Source of the DNA: an uncultured Roseburia sp.
Lineage (GTDB): Bacteria; Bacillota; Clostridia; Lachnospirales; Lachnospiraceae
DNA length: 64,000 nt
Direction: 5' to 3'
NCBI GenBank assembly: GCA_944380515.1
Contig: CALWHT010000025.1
Location: 81,551 to 145,550, forward strand
The translations under genes and the position numbers were made by a program. Below are positions 27,101 to 35,950 of the stretch, piece after piece (the first letter of the stretch is position 1; the number at the start of each line of letters is the position of its first letter). A model generated the notes under the pieces. It was not told the origin of the DNA. It did no database searches and saw only the letters and a list, made by a program, of their open reading frames with translations.

Positions 27101-27712
27101 ATTGGTTTCGGTGGTCTGGATCATGTCCTTGCTTCCGGCAATAACGTAAATGTCATGGTATTCGATACGGAGATGTACTCCAATACGGGCGGTCAGGCTT
27201 CCAAGGCTTCCAACCTCGGTGAGGTTTGCCAGTTTGCGGCATCCGGTAAAGAGGTAGGAAAGAAGAGCCTTGCGGAAATCGCGATGAGCTACGGTTATGT
27301 GTATGTAGCACAGATTGCACTTGGAGCAAACATGGCTCATGCAGTGAAGGTAATTGCGGAAGCAGAAGCTTACAACGGACCTTCTCTGATTATCGGCTAC
27401 GCTCCGTGTGAGCTGCACGGTGTGAAGGGCGGAATGAACCACTGCCAGGATGAGATGAAGAAAGCAGTAGCTTCCGGTTACTGGAACCTGTTCTCCTTCA
27501 ATCCGGCACTGAAGGCAGAGGGCAAGAATCCGTTTACCCTGACCTCCAAACCGGGCGACGGAACCTATCAGGACTTCTTAAACAACGAGACACGTTACAG
27601 CCGTCTGACCAGAGCATTCCCGGAGAGAGCAGAGAGACTGTTCAAGGCATCCGAGGAGGCTGCAAAGGAGCGCTACGAGCACTTACAGAGACTGGTAGAG
27701 CTGTACAAATAA
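24167..27712 (+). CDS. nifJ: Pyruvate:ferredoxin (flavodoxin) oxidoreductase
   Basis: Oxidises pyruvate with CoA to acetyl-CoA, CO2 and reduced ferredoxin, the central step of clostridial fermentation and electron source for hydrogenase. The 1181-residue single chain holds the N-terminal TPP-binding domains, a gamma-type domain (GLGGDGTVGANKNS), two 4Fe-4S motifs (CIQCNQCAFVC about residue 700, CMGCGECITVC about 760), the proximal-cluster Cys pair CAGCAE and the C-terminal TPP domain (GGDGWAYDIGFGG). An Ala/Glu/Lys-rich stretch (about 905-960) looks like a surface insertion. Codon use is strongly biased (CGT, GGT, AAG), fitting high expression. It supports the hydE/G/F genes at 43-47 kb. Confidence 0.98.
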   Translation: MSRAKQSMDGNTAAAHVAYAFTDVAAIYPITPSSPMADTVDQWSAAGQENIFGNQVKVVEMESEAGAAGAVHGSLAAGALTTTFTASQGLLLMIPNMYKIAGEQLPCVFDVSARTVATQSLNIFGDHSDVYACRQTGFAMLCETNPQEVMDLSPVAHLASIEGKVPFINFFDGFRTSHEIQKIEKWDYADLKEMCNMDAVKAFRAHALNPEHPAMRGSHENGDVFFQHREACNTVYNELPAIVEKYMAKINEKLGTNYDLFNYYGAEDADRVIVAMGSVNDVAEEVIDYLTARGEKVGLIKVRLYRPWVSEAFLKVLPKTVKKVAVLDRTKEPGALGDPLYLDVAATLREAGLDAIVLTGGRYGLGSKDTPPSSLFAVYKELEKDAPKARFTIGIVDDVTNLSLPEVKPAPITAAEGTVECKFWGLGGDGTVGANKNSTKIIGDHTDKYIQAYFQYDSKKTGGITISHLRFGDKPIRSPYYINQADFVACHNPSYVTKGFKMVQDVKPGGVFMINCQWSDEELEHHLNAAAKKYIADNNIQLYTINAIDKAIEIGMGKRTNTILQSAFFKLANVMPIDEAVDYMKQAAKKSYGKKGDAVVEMNYKAIDAGVDAVHKVEVPASWSNPAADPAPAKLTGRPETVKMVEELMNPISLMDGDSLPVSAFMGNPDGQFEHGAAAYEKRGTAVTVPTWDASKCIQCNQCAFVCSHATIRPFMLSEDEVKAAPENIKLADTKPKASEYKYTMSVSPLDCMGCGECITVCPVGAIEMVPQESQAAEQPVFDYLVANVGKKPGMPADNTVKGSQFNQPLLEFSGSCAGCAETSYARLITQLFGEHMYISNATGCSSIWGGPAATSPYTVNKDSKKGPAWANSLFEDNAQHGLGMQIGQEVLREQAIASAEKCASSDKASAELKAAFDKFIETKNDTKANTPATEALVAELEKAAAAGCPDAAAALDKKDYLAKKSIWIFGGDGWAYDIGFGGLDHVLASGNNVNVMVFDTEMYSNTGGQASKASNLGEVCQFAASGKEVGKKSLAEIAMSYGYVYVAQIALGANMAHAVKVIAEAEAYNGPSLIIGYAPCELHGVKGGMNHCQDEMKKAVASGYWNLFSFNPALKAEGKNPFTLTSKPGDGTYQDFLNNETRYSRLTRAFPERAERLFKASEEAAKERYEHLQRLVELYK

Positions 27713-27740
27713 GTAAATATCGGACCCTTGTATCTGATGA

Positions 27741-27792
27741 CGAAAAGAGTCGGTTTTCGGCGAAGCTGCCGGAAACCGGCTCTTGTCGTTTT
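27741..27792 (+). terminator. Intrinsic terminator after nifJ
   Basis: A stem of about 21 bp (one mismatch, two G-U pairs) with a 6-nt loop followed by TTTT, 28 bp after the nifJ stop. Confidence 0.88.
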
Positions 27793-27810
27793 AAAGGATA
27801 TTTTTACTGC

Positions 27811-27839
27811 TTTACAAAAAAAAACGATAATGATAGAAT
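27811..27839 (+). promoter_or_regulatory. Sigma-A-type promoter
   Basis: TTTACA (27811-27816) and TAGAAT (27834-27839) with a 17-bp A-rich spacer, 42 bp before the coiled-coil gene. Confidence 0.75.
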
Positions 27840-27880
27840 ATTCCTAGACATTTTGCTTTGGGAGGAGGAAGCGCATTGTC

Positions 27881-28801
27881 ATGGCAAATTTATTTCAGGC
27901 TTTGTTAGCGGATTTTTCCTCCGGCAGGGGAAGAACGGTACAGACACGGAGAAGAACGAGGATGCATGAGGTAACGGAGACGCAGGGGAAGGCGCAGGCT
28001 GTTTTGCAGGAGGAGGGACAGACCGGGGCAGAACAGGAAAGGGTACAGGAGAACGTGGAAAAAGAAGATTTATTATTAAGCCAGATTGACGAATTCCGGG
28101 AGAAGGCAAAGCAGCTTCAGATGCTGCTGGCCTCCAAGGAGAGCAAGGTACAGGAATTGCAGTCGCTTGTCAACGAGAGACAGGATAAGGCGCAGGAATT
28201 GGAGCAGATTTTAACGGAGCGTCAGGAAGAGGCGACAAGGATTGAGACCGACTTTAATATAAAGGTGGATCAGCTGGTGCGCAAGGTTACGGACAAGCTG
28301 ACAGAAATAGAAAGAGGCATTTCCGGCCAGGTGGCGGAGGTCCGCCAGATGAGTGAACAGCAGTTTGCGTCAAACCGACAGTTCGGTGAGGAGCAGGCGG
28401 CGGCAGGCAGAAAGCTTCATCAGGAACAGATCGCCGAGGTGAAAAAGCTGAGCGAGGAACAGCTTGCAACGAATAAGCAGTTTCTTGAGGAGCAGGCAAT
28501 CGCGAATAAAAAGCTGAGCGAGGGGCAGATCGCCGAGGTGAAGGAGCTGCTCGAAAGCGCAACGGCACAGCTGGAATCCATCAAGACAGACCTTTCCGAG
28601 AAGGTACATACCGAAAATGTCAAGTGTTACCGGAATATTCAGGATTTGTTTAACGAGTTTGATTCGAAAATCGAAAAGATGGATGAAATGGAATCGGGCG
28701 TCGGCTCGGTCAAGGGCTATGTGAAATGCCTGACATGGTTTTCCATTCTGAATTTTGTCGTGTTGATTGGATTTATTTTATATTCCGTAGTTTTTGCATA
28801 A
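27881..28801 (+). CDS. Coiled-coil protein with a C-terminal membrane anchor, unknown function
   Basis: No known family recognised. The 306-residue protein has a basic N-terminus (about 1-45), a long Glu/Gln/Lys-rich coiled coil (about 50-270) and one C-terminal membrane segment (CLTWFSILNFVVLIGFILYSVVFA), so it is probably a tail-anchored cytoplasmic protein. Within the coil a 33-residue unit (consensus KxLSEEQxAxNxQFxEEQAxAxxKLxxxQIAEV) is repeated twice at about residues 150-215, an 11-residue-periodic pattern. GGGAGGAGG precedes the ATG. The next gene is the pyrophosphatase, 74 bp on. Confidence 0.75.
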   Translation: MANLFQALLADFSSGRGRTVQTRRRTRMHEVTETQGKAQAVLQEEGQTGAEQERVQENVEKEDLLLSQIDEFREKAKQLQMLLASKESKVQELQSLVNERQDKAQELEQILTERQEEATRIETDFNIKVDQLVRKVTDKLTEIERGISGQVAEVRQMSEQQFASNRQFGEEQAAAGRKLHQEQIAEVKKLSEEQLATNKQFLEEQAIANKKLSEGQIAEVKELLESATAQLESIKTDLSEKVHTENVKCYRNIQDLFNEFDSKIEKMDEMESGVGSVKGYVKCLTWFSILNFVVLIGFILYSVVFA

Positions 28802-28875
28802 ATGTTTTATGTTGTAAAAGGAGGACGCGGGCAGTTGCCGGCGTCTGTTTTTTCCGGGAGAGTGAGAGGGAGCAT

Positions 28876-30537
28876 ATGAGCACAGGGACAAAGAAAGTTT
28901 GGGTCGTCGGCCATAAGAATCCGGATACGGATTCGATTTGCGCGGCGATTTCCTACGCGTATCTGAAAAATCAGGCAAAGGACGGAAAAACCTATGTGGC
29001 GAAGCGTGCCGGCGCCATCAATGCCGAGACGCAGTATGTGTTAAAGTGCTTCGGAGAGAAAGAACCGGAACTCGTAACATACGCGGGGGCACAGCTTAAG
29101 GACATCAGCATCCGAAAGACAGCCGGTGTCAGCAGCCAGATTTCTTTAAAGCGCGCATGGGAGTTGATGAAAAAGCTGGAGGTCGTGACGCTTCCGGTGA
29201 CGAACCGCTCCGGGAAGCTGGAGGGAGTGATCGTGACGAAGGATATCGCAACCTCCTACATGGATGTGTTTGATAATCACGTGCTTTCCAAAGCTCGCAC
29301 GCAGTATAAAAATATTGCCGAGACGCTTGAAGGGACGATTCTCGTCGGAAATGAGCATGCCTATTTTGTGCGCGGCAAGGTTGTGGTCGCAACCTCGAAT
29401 CCCGAGTATATGGCGGATTATATCGAGCCGGATGACCTGGTCATCCTGGGGGATCGCGAGGAGGCGCAGCTTCAGGCAATCCGCTCCGACGCGAGCTGCA
29501 TCATCATCGGAGGCGGGCTTGAGGTCGCGGAGGAGGTAAGACAGCTTGCCGCAAAGCGCGACTGTGTTGTGATAACGACACCCTTTGATACGTTTTCGGT
29601 GGCAAGGCTGATTAACCAGAGTATGCCGATCAAGCAGTTTATGACGAAAAAAAATCTGATTACCTTTGATATCGAGGATTACGTGGATGAGGTCAGGGAG
29701 ACGATGTCGAAAATCAGGCACCGCGATTTTCCGATTTTGAATCAAAACGGTAATTATGTCGGCATGATTTCACGCCGGAATCTTATGAACATGCAGAAAA
29801 AACAGGTGATCCTGGTGGATCACAACGAGAAGGCGCAGGCGGTGGACGGCATAGAGGAAGCCGATATTCTCGAAATCATCGACCATCACCGCCTCGGGAG
29901 CCTGGAGACGGTCTCGCCGGTTTATTTCCGCAATCAGCCGCTGGGCTGCACATCGACGATTATCTATCAGATGTACCGGGAACAGGGGATAGAGGTGCCG
30001 GCACAGATTGCGGGACTGCTGCTTTCCGCGATTCTTTCGGATACGCTTATGTTCCGTTCGCCGACCTGCACGCAGCTTGACAAGGCGGCGGCACAGGAGC
30101 TTTCAGGCATTGCCGGGGTCGAGATGGAGGCTCATGCCAAAAACATGTTCCAGGCGGGAAGTGATTTTTCCGGGAAAACGACGGAAGAAATTTTTTATCA
30201 GGATTTTAAGGTCTTTCATACCGATAACTGTGAGTTCGGCGTGGCGCAGATCAGTGCGATGAGCCGGGAAGAGCTGGATAAGCTGGGAGAGCGTCTCCGC
30301 CCCTTCATGGGTCAGGCGCTCGGAGAGAAAAAGCTGGATATGGTATATGTCATGCTGACCGATATTTTGGAGGAATCCTCGAGAATTATTTACGAGGGAG
30401 ACGGTGCGGGAAGAATTCTGGCGGATGCCTTTCATCGGAAGGAGGACGGCTCGGCAGGGATTCTGCTGGAGGGAATCGTATCCCGGAAAAAGCAGCTCAT
30501 ACCGACGCTGATGAATGAGATGGCGGAGCGCCTGTAG
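28876..30537 (+). CDS. Manganese-dependent inorganic pyrophosphatase with CBS-DRTGG insert
   Basis: Family II pyrophosphatase hydrolysing PPi to phosphate. The 553-residue chain is longer than the plain enzyme because a regulatory CBS-DRTGG-CBS block lies between the two halves of the DHH domain. Seen: GHKNPDTDSICAAISYAYL at the start, CBS1 about 65-120, DRTGG-like region about 130-240, CBS2 about 245-300, then IDHHRLG, LGCTSTIIYQMY and a DHHA2 domain to the end. In characterised CBS-PPases adenine nucleotides tune activity. The ATG at 28876 (GAGAGGGAGC upstream) is chosen; longer readings overlap the preceding gene. Confidence 0.95.
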   Translation: MSTGTKKVWVVGHKNPDTDSICAAISYAYLKNQAKDGKTYVAKRAGAINAETQYVLKCFGEKEPELVTYAGAQLKDISIRKTAGVSSQISLKRAWELMKKLEVVTLPVTNRSGKLEGVIVTKDIATSYMDVFDNHVLSKARTQYKNIAETLEGTILVGNEHAYFVRGKVVVATSNPEYMADYIEPDDLVILGDREEAQLQAIRSDASCIIIGGGLEVAEEVRQLAAKRDCVVITTPFDTFSVARLINQSMPIKQFMTKKNLITFDIEDYVDEVRETMSKIRHRDFPILNQNGNYVGMISRRNLMNMQKKQVILVDHNEKAQAVDGIEEADILEIIDHHRLGSLETVSPVYFRNQPLGCTSTIIYQMYREQGIEVPAQIAGLLLSAILSDTLMFRSPTCTQLDKAAAQELSGIAGVEMEAHAKNMFQAGSDFSGKTTEEIFYQDFKVFHTDNCEFGVAQISAMSREELDKLGERLRPFMGQALGEKKLDMVYVMLTDILEESSRIIYEGDGAGRILADAFHRKEDGSAGILLEGIVSRKKQLIPTLMNEMAERL

Positions 30538-30567
30538 CGCCCCGCGCCGCGGCGGATTTTGCCGCAT

Positions 30568-30602
30568 ACGTCCGGCGCAGAAGCAGCGGACGTCAGTTTT
30601 TT
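30568..30602 (+). terminator. Intrinsic terminator after the pyrophosphatase
   Basis: A 7-bp GC-rich stem (ACGTCCG/CGGACGT) with a structured 12-nt loop and a T6 run. It overlaps the end of the convergent AraC gene. Confidence 0.8.
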
Positions 30603-31441
30603 AAGCTTTGGAGAAAGTCCCGCGGGGATTCTCCGAAGCTTTTTTTGTAGGCGCGGGAAAAGGTCGAATAATTTTTAAAGCCGCAGGCATAACAGACCTC
30701 CGTAATCGGTGTGCCCTCCGCAATCAGCTCTTTTGCCAGAAGCAGCCGTTTCGTGGAGAGATAGCCGCCGATGGTATAGCCGGTCTGTTCTTTAAAGGTG
30801 TGCATCAGATAGTAGCGGCTCAAAAAGAAGCGGGCGGACAAATCGTCGATGGAAATATCCTCGGTGAGATGCTCGCTCAGATAATTTAAGACGGCTATGA
30901 TTTTTTCATCGGAGGGAGAATTTTCAATGAAGGCCAGCCCATTGTGCAGCGCCGCTCGGTTGAGCTGTATCATAAATTCCAGAAACAGGAGCCTGTGGTG
31001 CAGCGCACCGGCATAGTCCTCATCCGTGAGGGAACCGTCCAGAAGCTTGATGGCTGAGGCAAGCTTTGCCGCCTTGGAGCCGTGCAGCCGCAGCACATGG
31101 GACTGTTCCTTTGCCGCTTGCTTTAAACAGAAGCCGAGGTCGCCGTCCGTGTCCGAAAACGATTCGAGATACTCCGGGGAGACATAAATGATAATGCGCT
31201 CGTAGGTGGCGTCGGAACGGATAATGGGGCGGTGCACCTCACCCGCATGGATCAGTACGATATCATTTGGCAAAAGCTCATAGGAGCGCCCCTCGACGCA
31301 GTAGGTAATATCGCCGCTTAAAAGAATCAGAATTTTGTGAAAGTCGTGGTAATGATAGGAAAAATCCGTCCGGCTCTGCTCTTTTAAATGAAACATTTTA
31401 AAGCTGGCGGTCAGATAACCGATTTTTTTGTATTCTGGCAT
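30593..31441 (-). CDS. AraC family transcriptional regulator
   Basis: A 282-residue regulator with an N-terminal cupin sensing domain (about 15-150; FSYHYHDFHKILILLSGDITY and HAGEVHRP) and two C-terminal helix-turn-helices (about 180-282; ISIDDLSARFFLSRYYLMHTFKEQTG and ITEVCYACGFKNYSTFSRAYKKSFGESPRDF). The ligand is unknown. It is next to bacteriohemerythrin on the same strand, separated by a terminator, so no functional link is claimed. Confidence 0.92.
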   Translation of the reverse strand: MPEYKKIGYLTASFKMFHLKEQSRTDFSYHYHDFHKILILLSGDITYCVEGRSYELLPNDIVLIHAGEVHRPIIRSDATYERIIIYVSPEYLESFSDTDGDLGFCLKQAAKEQSHVLRLHGSKAAKLASAIKLLDGSLTDEDYAGALHHRLLFLEFMIQLNRAALHNGLAFIENSPSDEKIIAVLNYLSEHLTEDISIDDLSARFFLSRYYLMHTFKEQTGYTIGGYLSTKRLLLAKELIAEGTPITEVCYACGFKNYSTFSRAYKKSFGESPRDFLQSLKN

Positions 31442-31471
31442 ATAATTTCTCCATTCATGTTCGGTACCGGC

Positions 31472-31517
31472 AAAAAAATGCCGCCGCCCCGCCGGGAAGG
31501 AAGAGCAGCGGCAGCAT
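31472..31517 (-). terminator. Intrinsic terminator after bacteriohemerythrin
   Basis: Read on the minus strand, a 10-bp GC-rich stem (31508-31517 with 31478-31487, one G-U) is followed by seven T residues. Confidence 0.8.
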
Positions 31518-31531
31518 GCCGGGAAAACCGA

Positions 31532-31957
31532 TTACAGGCGGTCCGGGTTATCGACGATGAAACGGTATTCCGCCACGGAGCGGTCAAAGCCCTTGATGTG
31601 GGTATAGAGCCATTCGATGACATTTTTCTGTACCTGTGCGACAAAGGCGTCCGACGGTCCTTCCTCCTCCTCAAGCATTCTGGTAAGGTCCGCAACCACC
31701 TTGCGCAGCTCGTCATGCTTCTGCCGGTGCTCCTTAATGCCGGGGTAATTGATTTCCTCCTGCAATTTTTCCTCCGCGGAAAAATGAAATTCCGTATAAT
31801 CCGCGAGATAGTCCATCATTTTAATAGCGGCAAGCTTATCGTTGCCGTTTTCGCAGCTCTCCAGAAGCTGATTGATGCGGTCGATCAGCTCACGGTGCTG
31901 GGTGTCGATCATTTCATTTCCCGTAATCAGGGTATCGTCAAATTCTGCTCTCATCAT
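31532..31957 (-). CDS. Bacteriohemerythrin
   Basis: A 141-residue non-haem di-iron oxygen-binding protein. The iron ligands of the family are in place: His21 (DTQHRE), HF..EE near 58-62, HRQKH near 76-80 and THIKGFD near 117-121. In anaerobes such proteins are thought to bind or scavenge oxygen. It is a free-standing single-domain form, not fused to a chemoreceptor. Confidence 0.94.
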   Translation of the reverse strand: MMRAEFDDTLITGNEMIDTQHRELIDRINQLLESCENGNDKLAAIKMMDYLADYTEFHFSAEEKLQEEINYPGIKEHRQKHDELRKVVADLTRMLEEEEGPSDAFVAQVQKNVIEWLYTHIKGFDRSVAEYRFIVDNPDRL

Positions 31958-32202
31958 GCTATCTTCTCCTGTTCTTTTAAAATATACCTGTCGGTACTGA
32001 TTCTACTATAATACATTTGAAACGGAAATACTAGTATTTTTCCGCAAACAAGAGAGCACAATATGCAATGTTTTGAGCACCGGACGAGTATATATTTTAA
32101 AAAGTGTTCTATATAATAGAAGCATATGAGACAGGTGTCCGCGGAGGAAAAGCCGCGGGCATACGGCGATTAAGAGGCGGGGCGTCCGCAGAATGTGAGG
32201 GT

Positions 32203-33390
32203 ATGATGAAGAACTTCAGCAATTACAATGATTACAGTACAAAAGAGGAATTACATTTTGAATCCAAGGCCGTGCACGGTGCGCTTGGAACGGAGCCTTT
32301 GACCGGGGCGGTCAGCATGCCGATTTTTCAGGCTGCAACCTTCCGGCATCCGGAGCTGGGACAGTCCACCGGCTTTGCGTACAGCCGTCTGGAGAATCCG
32401 ACCAGACAGGAGCTGGAGCGCACGATGGCGATTTTGGAGGGCGGCATCAAGGGCTTTGCCTTTTCGAGCGGACAGGCGGCGAATATGGCGGTATTTTCCC
32501 TGTTAAATCCGGGGGAGCATGTCATTTTATCAGATGACATTTACGGAGGGACATTCCGTATTATCGGCGATGTATTCGGAAGATACGGAATTGAGCATAC
32601 GTATGTGGACATGTCGGATCTTGCGGAGGTAAAGGCGGCTGTCCGGCCGAATACAAAGATGCTGTTTGTGGAGACGCCGACGAATCCGATGATGAAGGTG
32701 GCGGATATCCATGCCGTTTCCGAGATCGCGAAGGGTATCGGCGCGCTGACGGTTGTGGATAATACGTTTCTGACACCGTATTTCCAGAAACCCCTGCAGC
32801 TCGGCGCGGATATTGTAACCCACAGCTCCACAAAATATCTGGGAGGACATAACGATACGATTTCCGGCATTGTGGTCGTAAAAGATAATCAGGAAATCGC
32901 GGACAAAATCCATATCCATATCAAATCCCACGGAAGTCAGCTCGCACCGCTTGACAGCTGGCTGGTGCTGCGCGGGATCAAGACGCTTGCCGTGCGTATG
33001 GACCGCCACAATGAAAATGCGGCACGCGTCGCCGGGTGGCTTCGTACACAGCCGAAGGTAAAGCAGGTCTATTATGTCGGCTTTCCGGATCACAAGGATT
33101 ATGAGATTACGAAAAAGCAGACGACGGGCTTCGGCGGGATGATCTCCTTTACCGTTGACAGCTTTGAGACGGTGAAGAAGATTTTAAAGGGCGTGGATAT
33201 GATTATGTTTGCGGAGAGCCTCGGCGGCACCGAGACCTTGATCACTTATCCGACGACGCAGACACACGAGGACACGCCGCTTGACATCAAAGAGAAGCTC
33301 GGCATTACGGACTGTTTCCTGCGCATGTCGGTCGGCATTGAAAACGCGGAGGATATTATTGCGGATTTGGACCGCGCAATGAACGCTTAG
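32203..33390 (+). CDS. Cys/Met metabolism PLP-dependent lyase or synthase
   Basis: A gamma-family PLP enzyme of about 395 residues (cystathionine gamma-synthase, cystathionine beta-lyase or methionine gamma-lyase type). Visible are YSRLENPTRQELE, SSGQAANMAVF, DNTFLTPYFQKPLQLGAD and the PLP Lys in THSSTKYLGGHND. Substrate specificity cannot be read. The start is ATG 32203 or 32206, with GAGGG just upstream; an in-frame ATG at 32104 lacks support. A TATAAT-like box lies at 32112-32117. I saw no S-box or T-box leader. Confidence 0.9.
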   Translation: MMKNFSNYNDYSTKEELHFESKAVHGALGTEPLTGAVSMPIFQAATFRHPELGQSTGFAYSRLENPTRQELERTMAILEGGIKGFAFSSGQAANMAVFSLLNPGEHVILSDDIYGGTFRIIGDVFGRYGIEHTYVDMSDLAEVKAAVRPNTKMLFVETPTNPMMKVADIHAVSEIAKGIGALTVVDNTFLTPYFQKPLQLGADIVTHSSTKYLGGHNDTISGIVVVKDNQEIADKIHIHIKSHGSQLAPLDSWLVLRGIKTLAVRMDRHNENAARVAGWLRTQPKVKQVYYVGFPDHKDYEITKKQTTGFGGMISFTVDSFETVKKILKGVDMIMFAESLGGTETLITYPTTQTHEDTPLDIKEKLGITDCFLRMSVGIENAEDIIADLDRAMNA

Positions 33391-33410
33391 GAGAAAGGCG
33401 CACAGAGAAG

Positions 33411-34265
33411 ATGAAATTTACAAAAATGCAGGCCTATGGCAATGATTATGTTTATATTGACGCAATTCACCAGAAGCTTTCCCATCTGCCGGAGCTGGCA
33501 AGGTTTGTCAGCGACCGGCATTTTGCCGTGGGTTCCGACGGCATGGTATTAATCTGTCCTTCCGAGCGCGGGGATTTTCGGATGCGGATGTTTAACCCGG
33601 ACGGGACGGAGGGGGAAATGTGCGGAAACGCGCTGCGTTCCGTGGGAAAATATGTCTACGACCACAGGCTGACGGATAAGACGGAGCTTGTCATTGAGAC
33701 GCTCGGCGGTATGCAGCATCTGACGCTCACGGTGACGGACGGGCTGGTTTCCAATATCCGGGCGGATATCGGCAGGCCGCGGCTGTCTGCGGGGGTGATT
33801 CCCGTAGTCACAGAGCTTCCTGAGTTTGTGGAGCAGCCGGTACAGGTGCTTGACCGCACGTTTCGGATTACCGCCGTTTCCTGGGGAAATCCGCACTGCG
33901 TGATGTATGTGGATTCGGTGGCGGAGCTTGACGTGGAGCGTTACGGGAAAGAAATTGAGCATATGACCTCGCTGTTTCCCAATAAAACCAATGTGACCTT
34001 TGCAGAGTTTGTCAGCAGGGATTACATCAAAATCCGTGAATGGGAGCGGGGAACCGGGGAGACGATCGGTTGCGGCACCGGCTGCGCGACGGCTGTTGTC
34101 GCCGGTGTTTTGACCGGGAGGACAGATCGCAGAGTGACGGTGGAGCAGATCGGCGGTCCGCTTTTGATTGAGTGGGACGAAAACACGGATCATCTGTATA
34201 TGACAGGACCCTCTCACACGGTGTTTGAGGCGGAGCTTGACGCCTCACATATTCTGGAAAAATAA
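33411..34265 (+). CDS. dapF: Diaminopimelate epimerase
   Basis: Converts LL-diaminopimelate to the meso form for lysine and peptidoglycan. The 284-residue protein has FTKMQAYGNDYVYID at the start and the two catalytic Cys residues in EMCGNALRSVG (about 76) and GCGTGCATAV (about 224). It stands directly upstream of murE, which uses the product. Confidence 0.97.
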   Translation: MKFTKMQAYGNDYVYIDAIHQKLSHLPELARFVSDRHFAVGSDGMVLICPSERGDFRMRMFNPDGTEGEMCGNALRSVGKYVYDHRLTDKTELVIETLGGMQHLTLTVTDGLVSNIRADIGRPRLSAGVIPVVTELPEFVEQPVQVLDRTFRITAVSWGNPHCVMYVDSVAELDVERYGKEIEHMTSLFPNKTNVTFAEFVSRDYIKIREWERGTGETIGCGTGCATAVVAGVLTGRTDRRVTVEQIGGPLLIEWDENTDHLYMTGPSHTVFEAELDASHILEK

Positions 34266-34295
34266 ATACAAAAGCAGTGCAAAAGTGAGGAAAAC

Positions 34296-35831
34296 ATGAA
34301 ATTAAATCAAATTTGTAACGGATTGGAATATACCTGCCTGCAGGGCAGCATGGAGGCCGAGGTGCGGGACATTGTCTACGATTCCAGGAAGCTTGCGAAG
34401 GAAACGATGTTTGTCTGTATGGCGGGAGCCGTGACGGACGGACATCGCTACATTCCCGATGCCGTGGAAAAGGGCGCGTCCGTCATTGTGGTGGAGCGCC
34501 GCAAAGAGGCGGAAGGGATCCCCGGGGAAATCACGGTGCTGCTTGTGGCGTCCACGCGCCGCGCGCTCGCACTCATGTCGGCGGCGCTCTTCGGCTACCC
34601 GGCAAAAAAGCTTGTGACGATCGGCGTGACCGGAACGAAGGGAAAGACGACGACAACCTATATGATGAAAAATGTGCTGGAGCTCGCCGGCAAAAAGGTC
34701 GGCCTCATCGGAACCATCGGCGTGATGATTGGGGATGAGGAGCTTCCCTCGAAAAATACGACGCCGGAATCCTATGAGCTGCACCGCATGTTTGCCGCAA
34801 TGGTCGAGGCCGGCTGTGAGTACGTGGTGATGGAGGTTTCCTCGCAGGGGCTGAAAATGGACCGCACGGCGGGGATTTTATTCGATTACGGCGTATTTAC
34901 CAATCTTTCCCCCGACCATATCGGGCCGACGGAGCACGCTTCATTTGAGGAATATCTGGAGTGTAAAAGCCTGCTGTTCCGTCAGTGCCGGGTGGGGATC
35001 ATCAATGCGGACGACGCCCACAGCGAAGCGATTGCGGCGGGGCATACCTGTGAAATCCACAGCTTCGGAGTTTTGGACGCATCGGAGGGAGCGGAGAAGC
35101 AGTTCCTCGGGAAACCGGTGGATTTACTCGCCTCAGATAGCGGCTTTTTGAAAGAGGACGGAAAGCTCGGCATGCATTTTACAGTGAAGGGCTGTATGGA
35201 CTGCGCCGTTAAGCTTCACATCCCAGGCAGGTTTTCGGTGTACAATGCACTTGTCACGATGCTGGTCTGCCATATGGCGGGCATTCCGCAGCAGGCGATT
35301 TTAGAGGGACTTTCGCGGGTTCAGGTCAAGGGGCGCGTTGAAATGCTGCCGGTATCGAAGAATTACTATCTGATTATTGATTATGCCCACAATGAGGTCA
35401 GCACAAGGAGTGTTCTGACGACGCTGCTCGAATATCATCCGAAGCGGCTGATTTGTGTTTACGGGGGCGGCGGCAACCGTTCGAAGCTGCGCCGGTACGA
35501 CATGGGAGAGGTCACGGGTGAGATGGCGGATTTATGCGTCCTGACCTGCGATAATCCAAGGGATGAGGAAATCCGCGATATTAACGCCGATATTAAAGTG
35601 GGACTTGCAAAGAGCGGCGGAAAGTATATTGAGATTGACGACAGAAAGGAAGCGATTGCCTACTGCATGACCCATGCAAAGCCCGGGGATATGATTGTCC
35701 TGCTGGGAAAGGGGCATGAAAATTACCAGGAAATCAAGGGCGTCAAATACCATTTTGACGAGCGGGAGGCCGTTGCCGAAATATTGGAGGAGCTTAAGGA
35801 GGGAAAACGCCGGCGCGTACAGGCCGAGTGA
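34296..35831 (+). CDS. murE: UDP-MurNAc-tripeptide synthetase (meso-DAP adding)
   Basis: Adds the third amino acid to the peptidoglycan stem peptide. The 511-residue ligase has the ATP loop GVTGTKGKTTTTYMM, a central domain with EVSSQGLKMDR and the C-terminal motif DNPRDE, which marks enzymes that select meso-diaminopimelate. It follows dapF by 30 bp, making a supply-and-use pair. A strong terminator ends the unit. Confidence 0.96.
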   Translation: MKLNQICNGLEYTCLQGSMEAEVRDIVYDSRKLAKETMFVCMAGAVTDGHRYIPDAVEKGASVIVVERRKEAEGIPGEITVLLVASTRRALALMSAALFGYPAKKLVTIGVTGTKGKTTTTYMMKNVLELAGKKVGLIGTIGVMIGDEELPSKNTTPESYELHRMFAAMVEAGCEYVVMEVSSQGLKMDRTAGILFDYGVFTNLSPDHIGPTEHASFEEYLECKSLLFRQCRVGIINADDAHSEAIAAGHTCEIHSFGVLDASEGAEKQFLGKPVDLLASDSGFLKEDGKLGMHFTVKGCMDCAVKLHIPGRFSVYNALVTMLVCHMAGIPQQAILEGLSRVQVKGRVEMLPVSKNYYLIIDYAHNEVSTRSVLTTLLEYHPKRLICVYGGGGNRSKLRRYDMGEVTGEMADLCVLTCDNPRDEEIRDINADIKVGLAKSGGKYIEIDDRKEAIAYCMTHAKPGDMIVLLGKGHENYQEIKGVKYHFDEREAVAEILEELKEGKRRRVQAE

Positions 35832-35868
35832 AAAGCCTTTATATCAGAAAAAGAAACAGAAGCAAAAT

Positions 35869-35914
35869 AAAATTCCCTGCCCGGCGTTTGCAGCCGTCGG
35901 GCAGGGAATTTTGT
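35869..35914 (+). terminator. Intrinsic terminator after murE
   Basis: A perfect 15-bp stem (35869-35883 with 35898-35912) with a 14-nt loop, A-rich left arm and T-rich right arm, so it may work on both strands. Confidence 0.93.
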
Positions 35915-35950
35915 ATTAAGAAGGGGGTTTTGGTCAACTGACGGAAACCC

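Noticed and set aside
32104-32205. S-box (SAM) or T-box leader for the Cys/Met PLP gene
   Set aside because: The short leader lacks the core SAM-I helices, a T-box sequence and a terminator.
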